DNA of 64,000 nt from Kribbella monticola. Its GTDB lineage: Bacteria; Actinomycetota; Actinomycetes; Propionibacteriales; Kribbellaceae. Positions 42,630 to 54,600 of this stretch are shown one piece after another. How positions within the stretch are numbered: the first letter of the stretch is position 1; every line of letters begins with the position of its first letter. The stretch covers positions 62,001 through 126,000 of the forward strand of contig NZ_QFXK01000001.1 of NCBI RefSeq assembly GCF_003261635.1, given 5' to 3'. A program made the position numbers and the translations under genes. The notes beneath the pieces were generated by a model. The model was not told the DNA's origin. It saw only the letters and a list, made by a program, of their open reading frames with translations, and did not search any database.

Positions 42630-45600
42630 GGAACGGGGCGGATCGGCCGGCGATCAGTACCGGGCCGGCGTTGATGATCCCCGCCGGGTACCCGCGCGAC
42701 CTGCCCAGCGCGCTGCTGCGGGCCGCCCGCGACTTCGGTACGTCGGGCGTCGTCGAGATCGGCCCGGACGGCCGCGAGACCCGGCTCGACTTCCCGACGC
42801 TCCTCGAGCTCGCGGCCCGGATCCTGGCCGGCCTGCGCGCGAACGGCGTACGGGCTGGTGATCCGGCCGTCGTGCACTGCACCGAGCCGGTGGGGTTCTT
42901 CGCCGCGTTCTGGGCCTGCACGCTCGGCGGCATCAGGCCGCTGCTGATGGCCCCGGCCGCCGAGGGCGACCGGACCGAGGAGGGTCGCGAGCGGCTCCGC
43001 AAGGTCACCGATCTGCTCGGCTGGACCGTGCTCATCGGCCGTCCGTCGGACCTGCCGGACGACCTCGGGCTTCCGGTCCTCGATCCGGACGCGCTGGCCG
43101 GACACGAGCCGACCTCGGAGTTCCACCGGCCGGCCGCCGACGACGTCGCAGTACTGATGATGTCCTCCGGCAGCAGCACCGGTACGCCGAAGATCATCCA
43201 GCTCACGCATCGCGGCCTCGTCGAGTTCGCCGCCGGTACGCCGGCGATGCTGCCGGTCCGGCCCGGGCAGACCACGCTGAACTGGCTGCCGCTCGACCAC
43301 AGCGGCGCGTTCCTGCTGTACCACCTGCTGCCGGTGTTCGCGGGCTGCACCAACATCCACGTCGCGACCGACTGGGTGCTGTCGAACCCGCTCCGCTGGC
43401 TCGACCTGATGGACGCTCACCGGGTCAACCACTCCTGGGCGCCCAACTTCGGCTACCGCCTCGTCACCGCCGCGATCGCCGGCGAGCCCGATCGCCATTG
43501 GGATCTGTCCGCGCTGCGCAGCCTGGTCAGCGGCGGCGAGCAGATCACGGTCCCGGTGATGAGCGAGTTCCTGAGGCTGACGAACCGCTTCGGCGTCGTA
43601 CCGGAGACCTTCGTCGCGGCCTGGGGGATGACCGAGACGGTCACCGGGATCACGTTCGCCCGGCCCGGCCTGACGCCGAACGTCCACCGCGTCCGGATCC
43701 CACCGACCGGCGTCGTCGAATGGGTCGACCAGCGGGCCACGGCCGGCAAGGTCGCCGTCGCGCGGCCCGGCAAGACGCGGGCGGAAGCTCCCGGTGTACT
43801 CTCGCTGGTTTCCGTCGGTACGCCGGCGCCCGGCGCGACCGTGCGCATCGTCGGCCCCAACGGCGCCGTACTGCCCGAAGGCCGGATCGGCCAGCTCCAG
43901 ATCGCCTCGGCCCGGGTCACGCCTGGGTACCTCGGCAACCCCGACGCCGACCGGGCCGCCTTCCCCGCCGGGAACTGGCCGGCCCGCAAGTGGCTGGCGA
44001 CCGGCGACCAGGCGTTCATCACCGGCGGCCAGGTCGTCATCACCGGCCGCGACTCCGAACGCATCATCCTGAACGGCCAGAACTACTACGCCCACGACAT
44101 CGAGACCGTCGCCGCCTCCGTGCCCGGCGCCGAACTCGGCCTGGTCGCCGCCTGCGGCATCGCCGACGCCTCGTCCGGCACCGAACGACTCGTCGTCTTC
44201 TTCGCCACCACCGAACCCTTTGAGGAGGGCTCACCTGACGCTGTAGCCGAGGCGATCCGGGGGATCCTGCACGACCGCCTCAAACTCACGGCTCAGGTCG
44301 TCGGCGTACCGCGCCGCCACTTCCCGACCACCCCCGGCGGCAAGATCCTCCGCCCGCTGCTCAAGCAACGCTTCATCGACGGCAGCCTCAACGCCCCCAA
44401 CTCCCCGTACGGCGAACCGCTCCGCGCGAACACCCCGTACGACGCGCCCGCCGCCGCCGAGGACGACTCCGAGCAGACAACCGAACTCCCGGTCGTCCGC
44501 CTCGCCTGGCGCCGTACCCTCGCCGACTCCATCCCCACCCCACCCCAACGCCCCACCCTCGGCGCCAACCGCCACACCACCACCCCACCCCCAAACCCCA
44601 CCGAGCCGCCTGCAGACGCCTGGCGCCCCGAGCCAATCACCCCGGAAACCCCAGAAGCCGGCCACCCATCGACCGACCCCGAACCGACCGACCCGCCCCA
44701 ACTCGCCGACGCCAAGGCGCCCGAAGCTGACCCCCAGCAACCAACCGAGTCCCCCAACCCCGACCCGCTCACCGCGCCGAACGAGGTCGAGACAGCCGCT
44801 GCCGACGCTGCGCCCGAGAACCTAACCGAGTTCGTCGAGCCCGACCCGCTCACCGCGTCGGACGGGCCGGAAGCGCCTGCTCCCGCCGCTGACCCCACGG
44901 AAGCGGCCGAGGCCGCCGAGCCCCACCCGTTCACCGCGTCGAACAAGGTGGAGGCATCTGCCGCCGACGCTGAGCCCGCGGAAGCTGCCGGGGCTGAGCC
45001 CACGCAACCAACCGAGGCCCCCGACCCCGAGCCCCTCACCGCGCCGAACGAGGTGGAGGCCCCTGCTGCGGACGCGGAGCCCGAGAAGCCAACCGCCGCA
45101 GCCGAGCCCGACCCGCTCACTGCGCCGAACGAGCCCGAGGCGCCTGCTCCCGCCGCTGAGCCCGCGGAAGCGGCCGCGGCCCCCGAGTCCGAGCTTCTCA
45201 CCGCGTCAAACGAGGTGGAGGCACCTGCCGCCGACGCTGAGCTCACGGAAGCGGCTGAGCCTGCCGAGGCCGCCGCCTCTGCGAAGGTCGAGCCCTCCGA
45301 GATCGCCGGACCGTCAGAGACCGCCGAGTCGACAGGCCCCGAGCCGACCGACATCGCAGGTGAGGCTGATGCGTCGATTGCCGATGGTTGGCCGGCGGAG
45401 GCCGCCGACGCTGAGCCCGCGGAAACCGCCGAGGCAGAGCCGACGGAAGCGACGGAGATTGCTGAGCCGACCGAGGTCGCCGCTGCGGATGCCGAGCGTG
45501 GCGAGTCGAGCGTTGCCGTCGCGTCTGAAGATGACGAGCCGGCCGAGATTGCCGAGTCGGGGGAATCTGAGCCGGCTGCCGTGACGAGCGGGGCGAATGC

Positions 45601-48600
45601 GCCGGTTGTCGACGGTGAGCCCACGGAACCGGCTGTCGATGCGGACTCCACGGATCCGGTTGTTGACGCTGGGCCCACCGAACCGGCTGTCGATGCGGAG
45701 CCCACGGAACGGGTTGTTGACGCGGGAACCACCGAACCGGTTGTTGCCGCGGGGCCCACGGAACCGGTTGTCGATGCGGAGTCCACCGAACCGGTTGTTG
45801 ACGCTGGGTCGAGGCAAGCGGCTGCCGAGGGTGAGCTGACGGAAGCGACCGAGTCTGCTGCGCTGGTCGAGGTTGTCGCCTCTGCGGATGTCGAGCCGTC
45901 GGAGATCGCCGGAACCGCTGAGTCGACCGGGCCGGAGCCTGCCGTCGAGGCAAACGCGCCGGTCGGCGATGAGGCGGCGGAGTCTGCTCCTGCTGCCGTG
46001 GCGAGCGAGGCCGATGGAGGCGCGCCCGAGGGCGAAGCCGGTGAGCCGCCGGCCGACGCCGAACCGTCGGAAGCAAGCGACTCTCCTGCCGTGGCGGCCG
46101 AAGCCGATGTGCCGACTCCCAGAGGCGAACCTACTAAGCGGTCCGCCGACGCTGAGCCCACGGAAGCGACCGAGGGTGTTGAGTCGGCTGTTGCCGTCGT
46201 GTCTGCAGTTGCTGCGCGCACGGAAGCGGCCGAGGCTGTCGAGTCGGCTGTTGCCGTCGTGTCTGCGGATGCTGCGCGCACGGTAGCGACCGAGGGTGTG
46301 GAGTCGGCTGTTGCCGCGGCGTCTGCAGATGCTGAGCCCACCGAGATTGCCGAGTCGGTGGAGGCCGCGCCGGCTGCCGTGACGAGAGCGGCCGATGTAC
46401 CGACCCTCGATGGTGAGCCTGCGGAACAAGTCGCCGACGCTGAGCCCACTGAACGGGCTGCGGATGCTGAGCGTACCGAACCGGGTGTCGAGGCTGACGC
46501 GGAAGAAGTCGGCGCATCGATGAAGGTCGAGTCTTCGGCTGCGTCAGGTGCCGAGGAGATCGCCGAGGCGATTGACGCTGCCGTCGAATCGGACGAGGTC
46601 TCCGCTAAGGCCGATGAGCCATCGACCGAGTCCAACGAGTCATCGGCCGAGTCCGACGAGGCCTCGGCTGACTCCGAGGAGCGGCCCGCCGCATCCGACG
46701 AGCCGGCCGCCGCATCCGACGAACCGTCGACCGAGTCCGACGAGGTCTCGGCCAAAGCCGATGAGCCCCCGACTGAGTCCGACGAGTCGCCGGCTGCGTC
46801 CGACGAGCCCTCAGCTGACTCCGAGCAGCCGCCCGCCGCATCCGACGAGCCGCCCGCGGAGTCGGACGAGCCGTCGACCGAGTCCGGCGAGCTGTCAGCC
46901 GACTCCGACCAGCTCTCGGCCGAGTCCGGCGAGCTGGTCGCCGACTCCGACGAGGTGTCGACCGCAGCTGAGCAGGTGGTGGGCGAAGCTGGTGAGGCTG
47001 GGGGCGGAGCTGCTGAAGCTGAGGTTGGAACCGATGAAGGCTTGGTTGGGACCGGTGACGGTGAAGGGGAGTCTGGGGTCGCGGCAAAGGTTGCGGTTGT
47101 TGGTGGGGCTGCAGCAGGGGACGACTTCGCCGAAGGTGTAGCGGCGCCCGAGGTCGTGGCGGCCGGTGTCGGGAGTGCGGGCGCGTGGGTTGCGGATGTT
47201 GTTGGGGTATTTCGTGGCGTGTTGGGCGAGGACGTCGACGAGCGGACCGGGTTGATCGGGCTGGGCGTCGACTCCGTTGCCATGGTTCGGGTGCATACGC
47301 GGTTGCAGGATGTGCTGGGGATCGAGTTTCCGCGGGCGGTGATGTTCGAGCAGGGGTCGATTCTTGCTTTGAGCAACTACCTGGAGCGGCATGCCGACGA
47401 GTTCCGCAGTACGGCGGCGGCGCATTCGACTGAGCAGGTGCGAAGCCAGGGCAAACCGGCAAGAAAGCCGGCCAAGAAGCAGGTGGCCGAGCCGATCGCG
47501 ATCATCGGGTTGGCCGCGCGGTTCCCGGGTGCGGACACGCTGGAGCAGTTCTGGGACAACCTGGCCGGCGGGGTGGAGAGTCTGCGCCGGTTCACCCCGG
47601 ACGAGGTCGGCGGCGCGAAAGATGCCTTCGGCAACGAAGAGCTGGTGGCGGTGAGTGGTGCGCTCGACGACGTGGAGTCGTTCGACGCCGAGTTCTTCGG
47701 CCTGAGCGACCGCGAGGCAGAGCTGACCGACCCGGCGCAGCGGATCTTCCTCGAGGTCTGCCAGCACGCGCTCGAACACGGCGGTCACGCCGGAGCGGCC
47801 GGTCGGATCGGCATCTTCGCCGGCTCCGGGATGAACCTCTACACCCAGCAGAACCAGCCGCCGGACTTCCTCGCGACCAGAGTCGCCTACCGCCTCGGAC
47901 TCACCGGCCCGGCCATCGGCGTACAGGCTGCGTGGTCGTCGTCACTGGTCGCGGTTCACCTTGCCTGCCAGGCGTTGCGGTCGGGCGACGCGGATCTCGC
48001 CCTCGCCGGTGCCGCCGCAGTACACGTGCCGCAGGCAACGGGTTATCACCCGAGCCCGGAGTCGATCCTGTCGCCGACCGGGCATGTCCGGGTCTTCGAC
48101 GCCGCCGCCGATGGCACCGTCGGCGGCAACGGTGTCGCGGCGGTCCTCCTCAAGCGTCTCGACCAGGCGGTCAAGGACGGCGACACCGTGTACGCCGTGA
48201 TCCGCGGCTCCGCTGTCAGCAACGAGACCGATCAGGCCGACCTGATCGAGCACGCGCTGGAGAAGTCCGGCGTACCAGCCGATTCGATCAGCTACATCGA
48301 GGCGAACGCGACGGGGACCGCCGTCGAGGACGCCCGCGAGTTCCGCGCGCTCGCGACCGTACTGCGCAAGCACACCGACAAGGTCGGCTTCTGCACGATC
48401 GGTTCGGTCAAGCCGAACATCGGCCACCTCGACAGCGCCGCCGGCATGGCCGGGTTGATCAAGACCGTGCTGATGTTGCAGCACCGCACGCTCGTCCCGA
48501 CCATCAACCACACCAAGGTCGATCCCGAACTCCCGATCACCAACAGCCCGTTCGTGATCGGTACCGAGCTGCGCGAGTGGGAATCCGGTACGCCGTTGCG

Positions 48601-51600
48601 CGCCGGCGTCAGCGCGCTCGATGTCGGCGGGACCAGCGCACACGTCATCCTCGAAGAAGCACCTCGGCAGGTACGCCGTGGCGACGACGGCCCTGTCGTC
48701 CTCCCGCTGTCGGCGCCGGACCCTGAGGCGCTCACCGAACTCGTTGAGCTGTTCCGCGCCGACTTGGAGCACGGCACCGGCCACCGCCTCATCGACCTCG
48801 CTAGTACTGCGGCGCTCGGCCGGCAGGCCCACCGTCATCGCGTAGCCGTGACGGGCGCGTCCGAAGAGGAGCTGGCCGAGGCACTCGGTACTGCGCAAGC
48901 CGTCGCCGTACCGCGCGGTGGGCCCGGCCCACTTGGCTTCGCCTTCACCGGCCAGGGTGCTGCCCGTCGCGGGATGGCTGCAGGGCTCGCTGCGCGGTTC
49001 CCGGTCTTCCGGTCGGTGCTGGACGAGTGCGACAAGGTGTACGCCGAGGAGTTCGGCGGCAGCCTGCTGGAGCTCCTACTGACACCCGCTGGCGGGTCAG
49101 AAGGCGTGTGGCCGACTGAGACGGCTCAGCCCGCGTTGTTCGCCTTCGAGGTCGCGTTGGCGCGGCTCTGGCAGTCGTTCGGTGTGCAGCCCGCGCTGGT
49201 TGTGGGACACAGCGTTGGCGAGTACGCCGCATTGTGCGTGGCCGGCGCGCTGTCGCTGGCGGACGGCGTACGGCTGACAGCTAAGCGCGGCGAACTCATG
49301 CAGCGCGGGACGGTACCGGGTGCGATGGTGGCGGTTCGTGCCGACGCCGATCGGGTACGCGAGCTCGCGCAGTCCTCTGGCGTGGAGATTGCCGCAGGCA
49401 ACGGACCGCAGTCGTTCGTGCTCACCGGTACTGAGGTGATCGTCGGGCAGCTCGCCGAGCAGCTCGACCGGCTCGAGGTGTCGTGGCAGCGGCTGGACGT
49501 CGATCGGGCGTTCCACAGCTCGCTGGTGGATCCGATTCTTGGCGAGTTCGCCGACGTGGTCGCACAGATCTCGCTGCGTCCGCTGCGGATGCCGATGGTG
49601 TCGAGCTGGTCCGGTGAACTGCTCGAGAGCGGTACTGCGCTCGACAGCGACTACCTGGTCGGGCAGTTGCGGCAGCCGGTGTTGTTCGGTGACGCGGTGG
49701 AGGCGTTGACCGCGGCCGGGTGCCGTCGGTTCCTGGAGCTCGGGCCGGACGCAGTACTCAGCCCCGCGGGCCGGCGGATCGCGCCGAACAGCACCTGGAT
49801 CCCCGCGCAACGCCTCGGCCAGGACCCGGTCCTCGCGACGATGAACGGCCTCGCCGAGCTGTACGCGCAAGGCACCGAGATCGCCTGGTCAAAGGTCTAC
49901 CCGAACGCCGGCCGCGTACCTCTGCCGCTCTACCCGTTCCGCCGCGTCCACCACCCGGTCGACACCACCAGCACCCCACTCGCGGCACCCGTCGCATCTT
50001 CATTGCCCGGAGCAACAGACCTCGGTACTGCGGCGCGCCCGGTCATGCGTGCCGAGGGTGGCGAAGCGCGCTTCCGCCCAGCACTGAAGAAGATCCCCCT
50101 CGACCCGCCGAGCTCGAACGGCTTCACCGAACAAACCCCCGAGGAGCCCGAAGAACACTCCCCGTTCGCCCTCCCCGCAGAAAACACCCACCCCGCCAAA
50201 CCCGCCGAACTCAAAGCCGCCCCCACCCCAGCAACCACCGAGACCCCGCCCACCACCGAGCCGTCGAGCGACGCCGAACAGGCGCTCGAAGCGGAGTCAC
50301 TGGCTGTCGTCGAGCCACCGAGCGACCGCGAGCAAGCGCGCGACCGCGAGCAACCGAGCGAGCCCGAGTCGTCCGATGAAGCCGAGTCGCCGATGGGCGT
50401 CGAGTCGTCGAGCGACGATGGGCAATCGGCCGAAGCCGAGTCGCGTGACGCTGCCGAGCCGTCGAGCGACGCCGATCCGGACCCTGTGGTCGAGCCCAAG
50501 TCGCCGGAGGTCGAGCCGCCGAGCGACCGCGAGCAAGCAAGCGAGCCCGAGTCGTCCGATGAAGCCGAGTCGCTGATGGGCGTCGAGTCGTCGAGCGACA
50601 ATGGGCAATCGGCCGAAGCCGAGTCGCGTGACGGTGCCGAGCAGTCGAGCGACGCCGATCCGGACCCTGTGGTCGAGCTCAAGTCGCCGGACGAGATCGA
50701 GCCGCCGAGCGACCGCGAGCAAGCGAGCGAGCCCGAGTCGTCCGATGCGGTCGAGGCGCGGGTCGGTGTCGACTCTTCGAGCGACGGCGAGGCGGTAGCC
50801 GAGTTCGGGTCCCCGGACGACGCTGAGTCGCCGAGCGACGCCGAGTCTGCGTCCGCGGATGCGGCCGACTCTTCGAGTGACGCCGGGTCTGCGTCTGCGG
50901 GTGCGGTCGAGTCGTCGGGTGACGACGAGCGGGTGGTTGAGGGCGAGGGGCTGGCCGGCGCCGAGTCGTCGGGGGACGGCGGGCAGGCGGCTGTGCCTCA
51001 GGTGGCGAGCGGTGTTGGGTCGTCGGCCTTGGGCGAGCAGGCGGCCGAGGTGGAGACGCCTGGCGGAGGTGCCCGTGCTGCGGATGAGGTGGCGGAGAGG
51101 TACCGGGATTCGCTGGCCGTCGTACTCGATCTGACTGGGGAGCAGTTGGGGCTTGATCCGTATGACGTGACGGTGGATCACACGTTCGCCGAACTGGGTG
51201 CGGATTCGTTGTCGATGCTGCGGGTGGTTGAGGAGGTTGGGCAGCGGTTCGGGGTCGAACTGGCGGTGAGTGAGCTGTTCGACGAGCTGGATACGCCGCA
51301 CAAGCTTGCGTCGGCTGTTGCCTCGCGCAACCTTTCCGATGGTGCGGTCGATCCGCTGGACCTGCTGCGGCAGGCGGTGCCGGAGAAGGCGCGGGCGGAC
51401 GAGGCGGGTGCCGGCGACGCGCGTACCGACGACACGGGTGGCGCTGAGGCGGATGCTGCTGAGGCGGATGCTGGCGAGGCGGGCGCTGCTGAGGCCGGTG
51501 GTGCTGAGGCCGGTGGCGCTAAGGCGGGTGGTGCTGAGGCGCGTGGTGCTGACGCGGGTGCTGCTAAGGCGGGTGCTGCTAAGGCGGGTGCTGCTGGGGC

Positions 51601-54600
51601 GGGTGCTGCTGGGGCTGGTGCTGCTGGGGCGGGTGCTGCTGGGGCTGGTGCTGCTGGGGGGAAGGATTCGCGGACGGCGTTGGCTGTGCTCGGGTCTGGG
51701 CTGGCGGAACTGGCGGCGAAGGTCGACGCTGCCGCGGCGGCGACGAGTGCGGCTGATCTACCTGGTTCGGGGATGGCGGCTTTGATGTCGCAGCAGTTGC
51801 GCGTCGCCGGTCAGCTGGTCGACGGCGTCACCAAGCTGATGCACGAACAACTCGCCCTCCTCAACGAATCCACCCAGCAGACGCGCGCTGAAAAGCCAAC
51901 CAGCGCTGAAGAATCAACCGCCACCGACCCGAACACGAAGAACGCGGGCACGGCGAACCCGCAGGCTGCTGGCGACGCGGGGACGTTGGGCGAGGCGGGG
52001 ATCGCCGACGCCGCGGAGACAACGGGCGAGGCGAGGGCAGCAAAGAGCGCGGTCGCGACGGAAGCGCGGGTTGCCAAGGGCGCCGGGGCGGCGGAGAGCG
52101 CGGTCGCGACGGAAGCGCGGGTTGCGAAGGGCGCCGGGGCGGCGGAGAGCGCGGTCGCGACGGAAGCGCGGGTTGCGAAGGGCGCCGGGGCCGCGGAGAG
52201 CGCGGTCGCGACGGAAGCGCGGGTTGCGAAGGACGCCGGGGCCGCGGAGGAAGCTGGGGCGGCGGGGAGCGCGGTCGCGAAGGGCGTGGAGGCAGCAGCG
52301 GGGGAGGACAGCGAGAGCGCAAAGGTAGTCGCTGGGGGCGCCGAGGGGGCAAAGGTGGCCGCTGGGGGCGCGGAGGTAGCGGGGGGCAAGGATGCGGAGG
52401 GTGCGAAGGAGAGGCGGGGTGGTGATCTGGCGTTCTGGCGGGGGATGTTGGCGGGGGCGCAGCCGCTGGTTTTGCCGACCGATCAGCCGCGGCCTGCGGC
52501 GCGGCCCGAGGTTGCCTCCGCAGCGCTGGAGCTTGATTCCGAGCTGGGCGACGCGATTTTCGTGTTCAGTCGGGAGCGGCGGGTCAGTCCGTTGATGACG
52601 ATGCTGGCGGCTGTTGGCACGGTGCTCGGGCGGTTTGCGGCGCAGGATGACATCACCATCGGCACGGCGCCTCTTCGCGGCGCGAAGAACACCTCCACGA
52701 GAGGAACCCGCGCGCTTCCGCTTCGCATCGACCTGTCCGGCGAGCCGCAGCTCGGTGATCTTGCGCAGCGGGTCGGTGAGATCACGATCGCCGCTTTCGA
52801 CCACGCGAGCGTCGACCTCGCCGTACTGGAGCAGGATCCGCTCTTCCAGGTCCTGGTCGAGTTCGAGCCCGGTGACGACGACCTGGCGCCCGGCCTCGAT
52901 CTGCGGCTTCGCCTCGCGCATCACCCCGGCGGCATCCGCTGTACTGCGGACTATCGGTCCGGCCTGTTCGACCAGGCGACCATCGAGCGCGTCCTGCACT
53001 ACCTCGAAGCCGTACTGCGCCGCGCGATCGCCGACCCGGAACTGAGCCTGCCCGACCTGATGCTCCCGATCGAAGCCGACCGCGTACTCCTCAACGAGCT
53101 CGAAGGGGAGCCGGCACCGTCAGGCCCGATCGGTCGCGTACGCCGGAACGCCGTGGTCGCCGGTGAGCTCAGCGGTTTGCACACGTTGTTCGAGCAGCAG
53201 GTCGCCAGGACCCCCGACGCGGTCGCCGTCATTCAGGGCGACCGGGAGTTGACGTACGCCGAGTTGAACCGTCGATCGAACGCGGTCGCCTGGCAGTTGG
53301 TGGACCTCGGCGTCAAGCCGGGCCAGCTGGTCGCCGTACGGGTGGCTCGTGGTGCCGAGCTGGTGATCGCCGTCCTCGCCGTGCTCAAGTCCGGCGCGGC
53401 CTACCTCCCGTTGGACCCGGGCGTACCGGAGTCGCGGTGGTCGTTCATGGTCGCCGACTCTGGGGCGGTCGCGTTGGTCGGGGACGACGCGGCGCTGGCC
53501 GATCGGCTCGGGCTGCGACTCGTTCCGGTGACTGCTGTCGACGGGGATCCGCGGGCCAAGCAGGCACCGCCGGTGCGTGCCGCGGCCGATGATGTTGCCT
53601 ACTGCATCTACACGTCCGGCTCGACCGGTAACCCGAAGGGCGTCGCGGTACCGCACCGCGGCCCCGTCAACCTGGTCCGGCACTACCTGCGGACGAGGCG
53701 CTCGCTGCGGACGTTGCAGTGGACCTCGTTCGGGTTCGACGTCCACGTGCAGGAGCTGTTCACCGCACTCGCGTCCGGTGCGGCGCTCGTGGTGATCGGC
53801 GAAGACGACCGGTATGACCCCGACGAGGTGGTCGCCGCGCTCACGAAGTACGAGGTGGAGCGGCTGTTCATGACGTTCACCCCGTTGACCGCGCTGCTGG
53901 CGACGATGCCCGAGCTGCCGAGGTTGCCGGCGCTGCGCGAGATCGTCGCGGGCGGCGAGGCGATGGTGCTGACCCATGGGATCAAGGAGTTCCTGGCGGC
54001 GCATCCCGACTGCGTGCTCTACAACGAGTACGGGCCCACCGAGGCGTCGGTGGTGACCACGATCCACCAGGTCGACCCGGCCGAGGAGCGGCCGTCGATC
54101 GGGCGGCCCATCGACGGCGTGGTGGTCCGGCTACTCGACGAGGCGCTCCGCCCGGTACCGGTCGGTGCGATCGGCGAGATCCATCTGGGTGGCGCTTCCG
54201 TTGCCCAGGGCTACCTCGGCCGACCGGACGAGACCGAGGCGGCGTTCGTCGACGACCCGGCGCATCCGGGTGGGCGGCTCTATCGCACCAGGGATCTCGG
54301 CCGCTGGCGGACCGACGGCACGCTGGACTACCTCGGCCGGGTCGACGACCAGGTGAAGATCCGTGGTCACCGGGTGGAGCCGGGTGAGACCGAATACGTG
54401 CTCGCCGACCTGCCCGGCGTGGTGGACGCGGTCGTGGTGGCCAACACGGATCCGGCCGGCGACACCTGCCTGATCGGGTACGTCGTACTCGAGGACAGCG
54501 ACCCCGCAGTACTGGCGCGGTTACTGCTCGAACTCACCAAGGAACTGCCGATCTACCTGGTCCCGGCCGACCTGATCCCGATCGAGGAACTCCCGCTCGA

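Noticed and set aside
44293..47376. 1027-residue frame on the minus strand inside megasynthase linker 1
   Set aside because: It is the low-complexity reverse image of the acidic repeats (Ser/Ala-rich), has no domain, and the plus-strand frame continues into intact ACP and KS domains.
52046..52249. Possible CRISPR-like array in the megasynthase
   Set aside because: The 51-base units are contiguous and encode a repeated peptide; there are no spacers and no cas genes.
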